This document shows, one piece after another, positions 25,541 through 38,083 of a stretch of 64,000 nucleotides of DNA. The notes beneath the pieces were generated by a model. It was given only the letters and a program-made list of their open reading frames with translations. It made no database searches and had not been told where the DNA came from. The position numbers were made by a program, and so were the translations under genes. This stretch comes from Apis mellifera (taxonomy: Eukaryota > Arthropoda > Insecta > Hymenoptera > Apidae): contig NC_037650.1 in the NCBI RefSeq assembly GCF_003254395.2, positions 4,399,001 through 4,463,000 on the forward strand, written 5' to 3'. How positions within the stretch are numbered: position 1 is the first letter of the stretch; the number at the start of each line of letters is the position of its first letter.

Positions 25541-28245
25541 CTGGAAGAAGAAGAAAAAGAAAAAGAAAGAACAGGCGAAACAAAAATGAATTTCAGATTT
25601 GCTCGTATATAACGCTCGTGCCATGCAAGAATGTTGCCATTCATTTCATGATATATATATATATATATATACACACATGAGAAAATTCTCATGAAATGAA
25701 ATTAAAAATCCCGTTCCCAACCGATCGTTCCAACTTTTTAACAATTTCCCCGTTCTGGAACAAACGCGTTATTTTTTTTTTTCTTCTTTTCGCGATACGG
25801 GCTCTTAATCTCGACTAAATTCATGATATACCGTGGATGAAAAGAAAGAAAAAAAAAAAAGATATCGTAATAATTCGTCAAAAATTATATTGCGCGTATA
25901 AATAAGATATAAATCAATGTTGCTACGAGTGGAGCAACGCTAAAGGCACGCTTAAGTTAGCATAAATTATTACGCGTTGCGAAAAATATATTAGAAAGAT
26001 AATGGAAATGTTAAGAGTCAATAAATAATAATGGCGAGAATGGAAAAGTGAACGACCTTCTGGCAATGAGAGTAGACGTTCGATTTCAGCGATAGGAATA
26101 CAATCGTACGAAAGGAACAATACAAGAGAAACAAATCTAATTAATTTTCAACTATACTACTTTCCAACTATAATAACCCTTTCCTTTTGCTCCCCGTCCC
26201 GACGATGTGCCGCCGTTCGCCGATGTATTTGCGATTGGCTGACACGATTTCAAATCGAAAACGATCATTCGTTGCGCTAAGGATCGAGTTACAGTTACAC
26301 GCGTTCTACGGAAAACAAGAATTCGGGTATATAACGTTTCAAATCTTATCCACGGTTGAATCATCGGATTGCGTTAAAGCCGGATCGCTTCAAAAGAACT
26401 ACCTCTCTTCTTTCCCCTCTTCCTCGATCCTCACTATTTCCGGTTATATATATATATATATCGAACAAACAAGAAAGATAAAATATATCGAATTGAGAGA
26501 GATGGTGAAAAACGAATTTTTTTTAAACTTCGTTTTAACATTCAAATAGGTGCGCGATTTGTTCGTTTTCTTTTCAAGAAGAAACGCGAGTGATCTCATC
26601 CAGTATACGCTCGCTCCTCCTCTTCGAAGAGGAAGTGATAAAAACCGTTACAGTTACCCAGAGGCAGGAATTCGGGTGGATGAAGCAACAAACGTCGAGT
26701 TGTGTTGGCTTGTCGATGGTCAGGTTACTGGTTTCCTGCTTCTGATTAGTTAGGCGACAGTTATCTTCCTCCGTCTCGATTTGGAACAGATTATTTCTCC
26801 TCCCCCCTCCCTTTTTATTTTTCTCTTTCGAGAACTAGCGCGCACTTTCTTTTTTCTTTCCTTTTTTTTTTTTTTTTTTTTTTCTCTTTAGAAAATAAGT
26901 TGAAGAACGTGATCGAACGTTTCTTTTTAACGATTTAAATTACTTCCTTCGAACAGTCGCGAGTAACCATTGAGATTATCTTTTATTACCGTCGAGTTAA
27001 CTTCTATCTTAGTATTAATCCTTAAGTAACGTGATTTGCGATGATCGGAAATTCTCGTTTCGTTCCTAACTCGTTCCTAACTCGTTCGTTACGAACATTT
27101 AATTCATCATTGAGGATCAGAATATCTGATCAATTTGCAAAACGTCGAATTCGATTTCAGTCTCGGAGATTATTATTATTATTATTATTTCGTAATTGGA
27201 AGAAGACTCGAAGCCGAAACCGGGAGTGCTTTGCGCGCACACGTGTACAAACGTGTCCGTGTATAAAAAGCTTTTGTTGTAGCCTAGTGCGTATGTTGTA
27301 ACGGTACAAGCCACTTTCATTTGTACGCACGTATCTAATACGAGGCGCACATGTGGGTTGGCGCCGAAGTACGGTTCAGTAGAATAAAAAAGTCGTTTGG
27401 GAACGAAAAGACGATAGTGTTATTAAGCAGGGATTCGTTGAAAGTTTACGAGTTTGCGTAAAATAGTTCGATTGTTAATTGATGGATGGGGATAATTTCC
27501 GCGAGGATGACCAAGTATCTCAATCTATTTTTAAAGAGAGAAAAACGTTATGATCGGCTAGAAGATTTGTCGATGATAAATCAAACGTTTTACATTTAAA
27601 AATAGCCCTCTCGATATAACAATAATTTTAATCGAAATGGTACAAGTATCTTGTATTAATTTTTATTATATCTTATGCGATTTAATCGTGAATGCGGCGT
27701 CTAATGGAAAACACGATTATATACTTTGGCGTGAATTTTATCGACTTTTTTTTTTCTTATTCTTTATTATTATTATTATTATTTTCATTTGCTCGTGAAT
27801 CACACGTAATTATCGAACGAAACGATATCATCGAAAGAACGACACAACCCGTATTAAAATCGCGTTTGTTTGTTTGTGAAAGTTTGAAGAATTCTGCTGA
27901 AGAAGGAACGAATGGTACCGCTATTCGTGAACGACATACGGTTTCATATTGGCAAATTTGCGACGCTGGAGTTTAAAATATTTTTTTAATCAATTTCGAA
28001 TAATACAAAAAACGTGTTTAAACACAATCGTTTGATAAATTATAAGATATATATATATTTTTTTTTAACATTCGCGAGAATATTACTCATAACATGAAAT
28101 CGATCATTGTGATCTACACAGGAAATTAATTATCCATCCCTTCCGACCAAAAATGTAAAAATACTTCGTTTCGTATCGCCTATCTTTTCCTTTCTCGTTT
28201 CTTTTTATCACGACTTTTATTAAGATACAAGGTTGATAAACTTAC
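25541..28245 (-). other. 5' intron of the complete Stubble-like gene
   Basis: A long pyrimidine tract ending TTCCAG directly abuts the ATG at 25540, and the next good minus-strand donor upstream is GTAAGTTT at 28245. The 2.7 kb between them is AT-rich with (AT)n tracts near 25660 and 26450 and a poly-T run near 26862. No coding feature was seen. Confidence 0.5.
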
Positions 28246-29154
28246 CTTTCTTAATAGCCGGCGACCGACTGCAACGATGAACTGCTACTCCGTTGTCAAA
28301 CTTCGAAGGACATCGTTCTCTCCCCTCTTCGACGAACTTAGAATTCTCGCCCTCCTAGAAACGTATTTACGCAGCTTAGGTTGATCCTGGGGCACAGGAT
28401 GAAAAATCACCTGCTGGAACTCCGTCGTCGAAGCGGAATTTCGCCCGCGAACGAGCAAGATACGATATGAAGCTCGGCCGATTTCCTGTTTCGCGCGCGG
28501 ATCAATCGACTCGTCATCGAACGAAACGAGCCGCGACCTCGAAATGGACCACCTTTTCCTTTTCTTTTTTTTTTTTTTCCTTTTCGATATCTCCTTTTCG
28601 AACTCACGGACGGTTGGACGGGTCGCAAGGCCGCAAGGATGAGAGAAACTCTCGTCGTGGAAAAGGAAGGCGAGGAAGAAATTTTGACCTGTTCGCCGTA
28701 GCTGGCACCGATCGAACTGGTTTGTCGGTGATCTTAGCGTAGTTCACGACTTCTGGATCACCGATCCAGGTGCTCTCGGGTGCGCTCCGCATGCACGAAT
28801 CCCAGCACGACGCATCGTTGTCCGTGAAAGCCCCACCATGACCGATAGAACGAAGCCAAGCTAAACTACAGGACAATTCCGCACAGTAGATCGTGGCAGG
28901 GTCGAGGATATCCCACTTCCCGGGGACTTTAGCACTGGCTCGAGGTGAGGTGGTGGCAATGACCGTTCTCCTCCGTTGCTCCTCTCCTTCTGAACCACGG
29001 GATTATCCCTCTTTCTCTTCCGCCAACAGCAACCTTCGTGCCTCTTCTTCTCGAGGGCCTGTTGGTTGACGCTCTTCTGGCCTTTCAACGTCCCCACTTC
29101 GACCTGGTTGTCGTCGCAGGTCGCTTTATAGCCGAGGGAAAGAATTGTAGTCAC
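28246..29154 (-). other. GC-richer block: likely non-coding 5' exon region of the protease gene
   Basis: The minus-strand donor GAAAG/GTAAGTTT at 28246/28245 marks the 3' end of a probable non-coding exon that would splice to the acceptor before the ATG at 25540. The sequence is clearly richer in GC than its surroundings. Two minus-strand open frames (28876-28604 and 29154-28861) show no known domain or signal peptide and are more likely leader sequence. The transcription start was not located. Confidence 0.35.
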
Positions 29155-31373
29155 TTCTTTGCGCGCTATCTTTGCTGCTCCTTTTTCTCGCCCAATTCTT
29201 CTTCTTTTCCTATTTTAATCTCGAACGAATCTTTTTTTTTTTTCTTTCTTTCTCTCTTTCTTTTCCCCCCATCAACTTTGCAATCTTGCTGTTATCCATT
29301 CGAATCATATATTTCTTCGATCGAACGATATCTTGTTCCCGTTCGAATATTTATAATTTTTTAACGATCGAAGAGAGATGGATAGATGGATAAAAAATAT
29401 TATATATGTATATTATTTTTTTATTACAAATTAATCTAGAAGAGTTGTCACTCGTTGTTACTTATCTTTAGAAGGTAAGTCTTTCACCTGTTGGATCGAC
29501 CGTCTTGCCAAATGACAGTGATTACAGCGCCCTCGTAATTATAGATTGTTGCGAAACAATCTGTTGATAATCTTACTTCATAATTTGTTTGTTTCGTTCG
29601 ATGCCGTAAGTACATCATATGGAAATAGTAATCAATGGAAAATATAACAGAAGGGGATGCAAAATTATAATCGTGTATACATATATATATATAAATCAAT
29701 CGACCGATAAAACCCACTGACAAATGTAAGATATGAAAATTACATGAAACAGATATGGATCGTCGGCATACTTAAAATTTATCCTTTAATAATCCTTTGA
29801 TAAATGTACTACGCCCTGCAAATTTCGTATAATTTTCATACGTATATATAGCGTTAGAATATCGAAAATACGAGGAATCACGAATTGTAAAAAGGAAGAA
29901 GAAGAAAAAAATAATATTGTCGTATAATATTCGAACGAGCGTATTAATCTATTGAGAGGGAGTGTGTAACCCTCGCGAAACACGGTTAAGATCGACAAAT
30001 AGGAACATATGTTCCTATTCGAATTAAGAGAACAGTTATCGGAATGACATTTATTCTTTGGTTGTACAGGAATTATTCACGATTATTTATAAAAGAATTT
30101 TATTGTATCGATCGAGCGAAATTCACGCTCTAAAATCCAATATTACGAAACTATCCCGAACATGACGTATAATTTCAACAATCGAAGTGACCTCGCATAG
30201 AATATCGGGATAAAGATTTCGTGGCTCGATAAATAATTTTCGAACAATTTTTATGGATTTTTATGGATACATTAACGGAGAGGATATCTTTTTGTTAATA
30301 GAGTTTTCGTTCCATTATAGACATTTTTCTTTTTCGTCTCATTTAACCCTTCTATTGACACGTTCATCACGATTCCATAAATATGTATTATAAATATATG
30401 AGTATTTTATTCCAATATTATATCGATCTATTTTTATGTGTATCGAAATTCCTAACTTTTGAAAATCCTTGAGTCTCGTATTTAACGATCTTAAGATTGG
30501 CAAATATATCAGCTAGATGTGCTTTTTAAAGGGTGGATAAATATTCGAATATATTACTCGTGACGATGGGCGGGGTCACGATTCATTTTAAATTTAAAAT
30601 TAATCGAGAAACACGGATGATTCCGCGTAAACTTTAAATGGATAAATTCTTACGAAAATTGATGGAGAAATAATAATGTTAACGGATCGATCCTATAAAG
30701 TGATTGTCGTGGTTTTTACTTTATAAAAGAATACGAAATTCGTTATATTTGCAATTTTTATCAAAAGAATACAAAGGTATATATTCTCCTTATTCCCCTT
30801 TTACTTCCTACACTGTATCTTGGCTTGGTTGAAACGTTTCATAAAATCCATGTGGCATGACTACGTCTACAATCTGATTACATTTTTGCAGAGCGTGCTT
30901 TTATTACTCGGAAAGAAGGGAACTGCTAGGAAGGAATGTTTATCGTGAAATAACAAAAAGGTTCGATGTAGTCATCGCCTTTAAAAAAACCCATCCCATT
31001 CTTTCATCAAATTTTATACGTTCAAAATATTTCTTTGCGCTCACATTTCCGCCAAAAATAATTCGGATCGATTTTCATTGATCCAAATATCAATGATATC
31101 AAATTTGTAGAAAATCGAATATGAGATCGATCTTCCTCGTTGATTCTATTAGATCGAGTCAAATCGAATTGCTAATTGCTAATTGTGATATGTAAAGTGT
31201 ATGTAAAAAAAGAAAGAAAAAAAAGGAAAGATAGAAAGAAAAAAAAAGATCGAAGGGAAAGGATCGACGCAAGGATAGTGGAGAAAGAAGACTGGTGGGG
31301 TTGAACCTCGTGGATTGGCTGCGCGATACACGATTTGTTGCCGAGGGGATGCGCCAGAGGGTATGTCCCCAGG
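29155..31373. other. Intergenic sequence; nothing coding seen
   Basis: AT-rich DNA with poly-A and poly-T runs. A GA-rich purine tract lies at about 31205-31290, just before the NPF promoter. No coding or RNA gene was recognised. Confidence 0.55.
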
Positions 31374-31381
31374 TATATATA
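31374..31381 (+). promoter_or_regulatory. TATA box of the NPF gene
   Basis: TATATATA lies about 110 bases upstream of a strong donor (CGACCG/GTGAGTAT) at 31487/31488. It gives the expected geometry for a short non-coding first exon. Confidence 0.5.
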
Positions 31382-31404
31382 CTCTTGTCCTGTGCCACGA
31401 GCGG

Positions 31405-31487
31405 CCGATTCGATTTCAACTCTTCAATATTTCGAAAGGATACACACAGGAATCTTTTCTCGTCACGACAGATTGCTATCTCGACCG
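31405..31487 (+). other. Non-coding first exon of NPF (approximate start)
   Basis: The exon end is set by the donor GTGAGT at 31488. The start is estimated about 30 bases below the TATA box and is uncertain. It would splice to the acceptor TTTTTCAG ending at 33365, just before the coding exon. Confidence 0.5.
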
Positions 31488-33365
31488 GTGAGTATACATT
31501 GCGAATATAATTTGTTTTGTTATACAAAAAAAAAAAAAGAACTCGAAAGAATTCAGGATTATGCGTCTCGTTTTATCTTGGTTAACTATAATAATTATTC
31601 TCATCAAAGTGGTGATAATTTGAGAAAAAACATATTTAAAGTTATTTTCAACGCGTAGTTGTATTAATTCGGATTATTTCGAGAAATTAAAAGCTGATAT
31701 ACGTTTCAAATCGATTCATTTTTTTACATCATTCATTTATTTCGTCCGTATCCACGAAGAAAATACAATTTTTAATCTTCGATTGTGACAATTTTGATAA
31801 TTGAAACGTATCGATAACCCAACATTTTATCGCGTAAAGTGTTTTTTTTTTTCAAATAACGTATTTTAAAAATACGATTAAAAGTAAAAAATATAACAGT
31901 GAGTTTCTGAATTTCAAGAATTAATTCGAAATTATCATCGAAAACAAAAAAATACGTTCAAAAATTATATACTTTATCAATCAATCTGATAAATCACATT
32001 GTTTTTCATTTTTTTCGTCGCATGACATCGCAATCAGTTTTACATATTCAATACAATCAAGTACATATTAACTGGTCGATTCGCGGCATTTCTCTTTCCA
32101 TGAATATGAATTTTATTTTTTAATCACGATGCAAATGTCGATAGATAGAATTGAATTATCGTGCGTAGTTAATGTCCTTCTGAATTTTCGAGTTAACATT
32201 TTCTTCGATTAAATCGATCTTCACATTTATAATACCGACAATATAAAAGCAGTATAAAAAGTTAATATATTTGTAAAAAGGCGTAATATGCAGCGTACGA
32301 AATCCTGTCAGGATATTCGTCCTCCCCTGCAAGCAGCTTTGTTGCTGGATTATCAAGCTTACGAGGATATCTTTTATGTAGTAGTTTGCACCAAACGATA
32401 TATATTCTTTTAGTCTTTCTCTATAAAAGTTCTCTATAAAACGAGAAGATAGGCTATTCGAATTTTTATGAATACTATTCCGTATTATTAAATTAAACAA
32501 ATTAATCTCATTTATCAAGAACGCATATATATATTTTTAATGAGTTAAAAATCGTCTGATTCATTTCTGAATGAAATCAATGAATTTTTTTATCGAATAC
32601 ATATATTTTTTTTTTATGAAATTTTAGTAAATTTCGATTCGTAAAAATCATTGCCAATTTATTGCGAATGAATTTTCGAATAACGATCTACACGATCAAG
32701 TACATTTCCATATTCAATTTTAAATCATTAATTGCTCCCCGCGGAAAGCATTCGATTATCGATGGAGTGATATCAAACGAGCAACAGGTAACTCGAGTTT
32801 AAGTTCAATTTCTATTCGCACTTAATATCTTGCATCATATAACTCAGAGTCATACTCAAAATCGTTTTCAAAATCTAATTTAATCGCAATTTATATTGCA
32901 TTACCACGTGATTTTTTACACGAATATGCCAAGTAGGTATATTTTTAAAACTTCAATAACGCGATTACATAAATATATATCAAATTATGCGTGATATGAG
33001 AAATATATTTGAGCGTAATGTATATATAGTTATAACGAATATGATTACCATATTTCTATGGATATATTGAAACACGTGTGAAACAATTTAAATATTTTGA
33101 AATTAATCAATTCGTACAACTCTTTTCAAAATTGTTCAGATATTTATATTATGATAATGAAATATTCGGAATGGAACATTGAAAAAAAAAAAATGAAAAT
33201 AAAAGTTATATTTATTAAACCAAGTGTAATTAATTTAAGAAACAGAAAAATTTAAACAGGTGGATAATGGATAACGTATAAATTTATATTGATTTATAAT
33301 TTGCACGTTTTTTATTATGTAAATCGAACATACGAAATTTGTATAACGAAATCGCACTTTTTCAG
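31488..33365 (+). other. Intron in the 5' UTR of NPF
   Basis: 1.9 kb of strongly AT-rich sequence between donor 31488 and acceptor 33365. No coding feature was recognised in it. Confidence 0.5.
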
Positions 33366-33404
33366 GAAAATTTCGAAATTTATTTTCTTCCCAACAAATA
33401 TCCG

Positions 33405-34104
33405 ATGACTTGTAAAACGACGATGCAATCGTATTCCAATACCATCTACTTGTATCTTATCCTCTTTATTTTTGGAATTATGATTGTTCACGGTGAACCG
33501 GAACCGATGGCCAGACCAACACGGCCAGAAATATTTACAAGTCCGGAAGAATTAAGAAGATACATCGATCATGTCAGTGATTATTATTTACTTAGTGGAA
33601 AGGCAAGGTAATATTTACGTTATCTAATATTTCGTAATATATACTATGGATTTTTCGATTGATAATTGATTTTTAGCAAATATATATATATATTTATAGA
33701 TTTGATAAAAAAAATTGCAGAAAATGAAACTTTAAACAGATTTAGATATAAAAATTTAAAAATATAAATTTTCCAGAAGATAATTCGAATATAAATATAT
33801 TTGTATGCGATATGATTGAATAATTATAATGTTATGATATTCCTGATATTTGAATAGATATGGAAAAAGAGGAAATGTTCTATACTCTGTGCCAGATGTT
33901 AATTATCCTTGGGATACGATGAAAACAGTGGTGGAGAATTCTCAACGATCGCAGCAATTAAAGTTGGAGAAAAGGAAGCAGAAAGATAGTGAACTTTTGG
34001 GTGAGCACGAAACCTATGGCGCTAAAAAGGAAACATCACGAATCGATACTCGACCTTGTCACGTGTTAGACTCGATTGAAAGATACTATGATGATGTGCA
34101 ATAA
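33405..34104 (+). CDS. NPF: Neuropeptide F precursor
   Basis: Two coding exons, 33405-33607 and 33858-34104, encode 149 aa. Residues 1-30 are a signal peptide ending IMIVHG. The mature peptide is residues 31-69, beginning EPEPMARPTRPE and ending LLSGKARY. It is followed by Gly70 (amide donor) and the dibasic site Lys71-Arg72, then a C-terminal flanking peptide of about 77 aa. The intron splits the Arg68 codon (AG/A), the position conserved in the NPY/NPF family. The peptide is secreted and acts on a G-protein-coupled receptor in feeding and related behaviour in insects. It ends in Tyr rather than the Phe common in insect NPFs. ATG 33405 is the first in frame after the acceptor; the Met at residue 7 is an alternative start. 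An AATAAA lies at 34243-34248. Confidence 0.96.
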
Positions 34105-34573
34105 AATAATTTGCATATCTTGCCTTGTCTATAACGTATGCATCTCGTTGTTGTTTGATTCTTCGTCACGTGTTCCATTTTAATTGCTTATCAACTTTAA
34201 TACTTTCCTTTGTAAAAGAAATTTACTTGAATTTTCAATTGAAAATAAAGAGTGCCTCTTCGAATTGAAACAAGGATAAAACGACAGTTAATCAGTTAAG
34301 CTTTTCGTTAAAATTTATACAAACAACAAGAGATTTTAAATTTAAATAAATAATATTTCACTTGATACAATTTTGAATGTTTTATTTTTTTTAAATCTTG
34401 CTATCACAATAATATTCTTTAATTAATGTAAAAACACAATCATTTTCGTAAAATACGTAACACGGTCAATTTTTGTTGCAGTTTATTATTTTTCTCTCTC
34501 TAGAAATCGTTTCAATATATTTCAACAGCATTGCCAAAATTCAGAAAAATTTTCTTCCCCATTATTACATCGT
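34105..34573. other. 3' UTR of NPF and short convergent spacer
   Basis: NPF (plus) and the chitin-binding gene (minus) converge here. AATAAA at 34243-34248 is a likely NPF polyadenylation signal. Nothing else was seen. Confidence 0.6.
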
Positions 34574-35590
34574 TTATTTTCGAGGTGGAATTGTCGTTGA
34601 ACAAGGATAATTTGCTGGTCTGTCGCAATTTTCGATTATCGGATTGAAAACGAGTCCTTCTTGGCATTTCTTTCTCCACTTTTTCCCAGTTTTGCAATCA
34701 TATTCAAAATAGTACCTGCAATCTGTTTTATCCTCTATATTCTTCGTGCCTGTACAAGGTGGTGTAACTAAAGTCGTTGACGTTGTCGTCGTTGTCGGTG
34801 TCGGCGTTGACGGTGTCGTCGTTGACGTTGTCGTCGTTGTCGGTGTCGGCGTTGACGGTGTCGTCGTTGACGTTGTCGTCGTTGTCGGTGTCGGCGTTGA
34901 CGTTGTCGTCGTTGACGTTGTCGTCGTTGTCGGTGTCGGCGTTGACGTTGTCGTCGTTGACGTTGTCGTCGTTGACGGTGTCGTCGTTGACGTTGTCGTC
35001 GTTGACGTTGTCGTCGTTGTCGATGTCGTCGTTGATGATATTTCTGTTGAAATTGATTGCCCTGGATAAACGCAATTTGGTAGATTTGGGACGTTAAATG
35101 GCCAATCGCAAACTTGTACTTTCGGATTGAACACTAATTGATTTCCATTGCCATAGTGTGGACATTCCTTTGAACATGCCATTCCTCTTGTACATTTAAA
35201 AAATCTGTGGCAGTTGTTATTATCAGGAAGATGGACTGCATATCCATCGTCATTTAATGGACACTTCGAATTTGGGGAACAACCACTGGGTAATTTGAGA
35301 TTTAGTGTATTTACTGTTGCCATAAGCATGGCAAAGAATAATATGTATAAGCCTGAAATTTACGAAGAAGAAACGAACTTATTATATTTTTCCATTGCAA
35401 CTTTATTGAAATATTCAAATATCGCGATTCAAAAAGTTCGAAAATAAAATAATTGGACTCTTTCGTTACAATTTTATTTGAGACAAGATCCTCTGCTCTT
35501 AAATTTTAATTTATTCTATATTTATCGTTATTTTATTTATAAATTGTTGCGAGAAATTGTTCAAAAAAATTCGAATCACTTACCGGTCAT
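34574..35590 (-). CDS. Peritrophin-like protein, two CBM14 chitin-binding domains with a Thr/Pro linker
   Basis: Exon 1 is only 7 nt (35590-35584: ATG ACC G) and exon 2 is 35352-34574, together 261 aa. Residues 1 to about 18 (MTGLYILFFAMLMATVNT) form a signal peptide. The first CBM14 (peritrophin-A) domain spans Cys33-Cys96 and the second Cys202-Cys253, each with the six-cysteine spacing and aromatic residues (HRFFKC, CRYYFEYDC) that contact chitin. Between them lies a linker of TTTTS/TPTP repeats, probably O-glycosylated. Such proteins sit in the gut peritrophic matrix or on cuticular chitin. The promoter has a TATA box and GATA-type sites, which fits gut expression. The neighbour at 38084-40233 has the same first-exon design and is probably a paralogue. 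Confidence 0.93.
34797..35030. repeat. 45-bp minisatellite within the chitin-binding gene, breaking down to 15/30-bp units
   Basis: The block GGTGTCGGC recurs at 34797, 34842, 34887 and 34932, a period of exactly 45 bases, followed to the right by shorter related units. On the coding strand each unit gives a 15-residue Thr/Ser/Pro repeat. No frame on either strand has a stop across it, which explains several long spurious open frames. Confidence 0.9.
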
Positions 35591-35669
35591 TTTAACACGT
35601 AACTGTTAAATTTACGAAGTTACATACGTTATCGTTTGAAAACTAACAAATTTTATTAGCAAAAATCGA

Positions 35670-35677
35670 TTTTTATA
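35670..35677 (-). promoter_or_regulatory. TATA box and initiator of the two-domain peritrophin gene
   Basis: The minus strand reads TATAAAAA here, and an initiator-like TTAGTT lies at 35646-35641, placing its A 33 bases from the TATA start. Predicted transcription begins near 35644, giving a leader of about 54 bases. Confidence 0.6.
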
Positions 35678-35681
35678 GTGT

Positions 35682-35711
35682 CTTATCATTAAGGTATTAT
35701 TTATCTTATCA
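35682..35711 (-). promoter_or_regulatory. Two GATA-factor sites upstream of the peritrophin gene
   Basis: TGATAAG occurs on the minus strand at 35688-35682 and again at 35711-35705, the second overlapping a further AGATAA. Endodermal GATA factors bind WGATAR sites in insect gut promoters; use here is inferred. Confidence 0.45.
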
Positions 35712-38083
35712 GATCTAATATATACACACATTCCATTTGATTCGATTGCCGAAATTTTGTTTGTTCATCACTATTCTTTCATTTTCTTTATATTAAAATT
35801 TGATAATGATCTTAATTTAAAATTTTTATTTTCTTAAACGAATATTTACATCGAAATGAAATGTATAATTCATCAATTAAAATTCTAATTGTTTTTATTC
35901 TAAATAGTTTTATATATATATATATTTATTATACGTACTATGTTACTTTATTAGAAAGAACAGAGAATAGATTTAATATCATTTTGACAAGTATTTTTAT
36001 GGGAATGAATTGTTTATTTATTGTTACAGTACTGTTACATTAGAATACGAAATTCTTGTTATTAAAACAATTTTTCCCGATATTTTTTTTAAAAATTGAT
36101 TTAGTCGAATTGATCTATAAAAGCATAAGCTTTTAGATTTATAAATAGTAATTTTTTAGATAAATTGTGTCTTAAGATAACAACTTGTAAAATCATTTTT
36201 AATGTTTAAATTTAAAATTTAAAAAAAAATTATCATTATATTTCAGTATATATACTCCATGATTTAATATTATTTCTATCGTAATTAATAATTTATTTAA
36301 TTTGACAATAATGTATCAATTAATAAATAAATTTTTTTTTATTAAAAATATATATATATACATATATCAAGAAAAATGTAATATTCTGTTTCGATAAAAT
36401 TTATGTATTCATTAGAAAAAAATATATCGATTAAAAAATAAAAAGAAAATAAAAGATGTATCTAAAGTCGGACAGAGAAGATCTAAAAGTATTTATTTGT
36501 TTCAAATAACTCTATCTATTTTTTTCATTTATGAGATTTTATAAATCCCACAATTTGATTTTGATGAAATTGAACCAAGATAGTAATAAGAACATTGTAC
36601 AGATTAAGAAACATAAGAATAGTATTGTACAGATAACACGTCCCCTATATGATTTAATCCAAATTCATATTGATAAAACAATAAATTTTTCATTGATTTC
36701 AAAATATACTTCAAAGAAAAAATTATCGTGTTACGACGATAAAGAGTTAACTAGTAATCGATAAAAATTAGATTTTTAGATTTTTTTCCAATCAAATTTA
36801 AACATTATATTTTATTTAAAAATTTTGATATCGGTTTTTTTATCGATCTTTTATTTCATATTTTTATTGTATATCTTTTTATTCATACAATTCATAAGTT
36901 TACAGTTTACATACATTAATATGAATGATACGAAATTGTAAAATATAGCTATAATTCATAATGAATAAAAAAATGAATAAAAAATTTTGAAAAATATAGT
37001 TTTTTTGCGTAATAATGATAGACAAAATATAATAATTCACATATTTTGTATGCAAATTTAATAGATTAATATTTATTTCAACGATAATCAATGAAGAATT
37101 GTTTAATATTTAATTTCAACTTGTCTGATTGAAAATATTTCTAATAATTTCAAGCATTCAACAAATATAAAATTCCTTTAGAATTTCATAATAATTTAAA
37201 TTTTATTGTAATTATTTTCAAAATTAATTATAAATCCAACAAATTAATGAATTACTTATAATAGAATTTAAATTTTCCACATTAATACACGTATTTACAT
37301 ATATGTATAAATATTAAGTAAATAACATCAATAAATGACATAACATAATTTCAAATAATTCTCTATATTTTAAATATTAATTTTGTTATTAATGTTTATT
37401 ACATATTAATTAAATAAAATATAATTAAATTTAAGAAATAATTTACTGAATATATATTCTAATCTAGTTCATTCTGCAAATAATGCATTCTATAAAAATC
37501 TATTGTAAATAAAAAATAAAAAATACCTTTGACGTGATTCTTTTTTTTATTATTTCTAATTACAATTGAAAATCTATATTTATATTCTTATTCATTGTAA
37601 TATGTTCTGATATAAAGAACGCAACATTATATATAATTTTAATGATGCAAGAGATGCAAGAGAAGGTAGAATTGAACAAATACCAATGTATCCCTTCACT
37701 CTTATATCGTTTATAATAATTCAATAATAAACAATAATATATAATAATAACAAAAATCGATTTCTATTTCGCGTTTGAAGTACATAGTCAAAATATAATC
37801 CTTTGTCACATTTTTTTAAAATATTTCCTTCCATTATGACATGCGTAATATTACAATATAATTACTTTCACGAGGTAAATTTTTGTCCTTATCATTCATT
37901 CATTCGAATAATTTGCGATAAATTTAAATAAATTTTGTATGTTCTCAGGTCAATCCTCTGTCCTCGTCATAGAGATTTTTGGGACACGAGATTCTTCCCG
38001 TTCCATTTTCACATTTACAACATTGCATGCAATTATGAAGCTTTGGATATATGGAATTATAAACTGGTACAGATTCCGTTGCA
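35712..38083. other. Very AT-rich intergenic spacer; nothing coding seen
   Basis: The sequence is dominated by A and T with short (AT)n tracts. Open frames such as 36531-36764 have no domain or homologue that I recognise and match random AT-rich sequence. Confidence 0.6.

Noticed and set aside
34728..35097. Long plus- and minus-strand open frames encoding Val/Asp/Ser/Leu repeats
   Set aside because: They are other-frame readings of the 45-bp minisatellite in the chitin-binding gene; no frame contains stops there.
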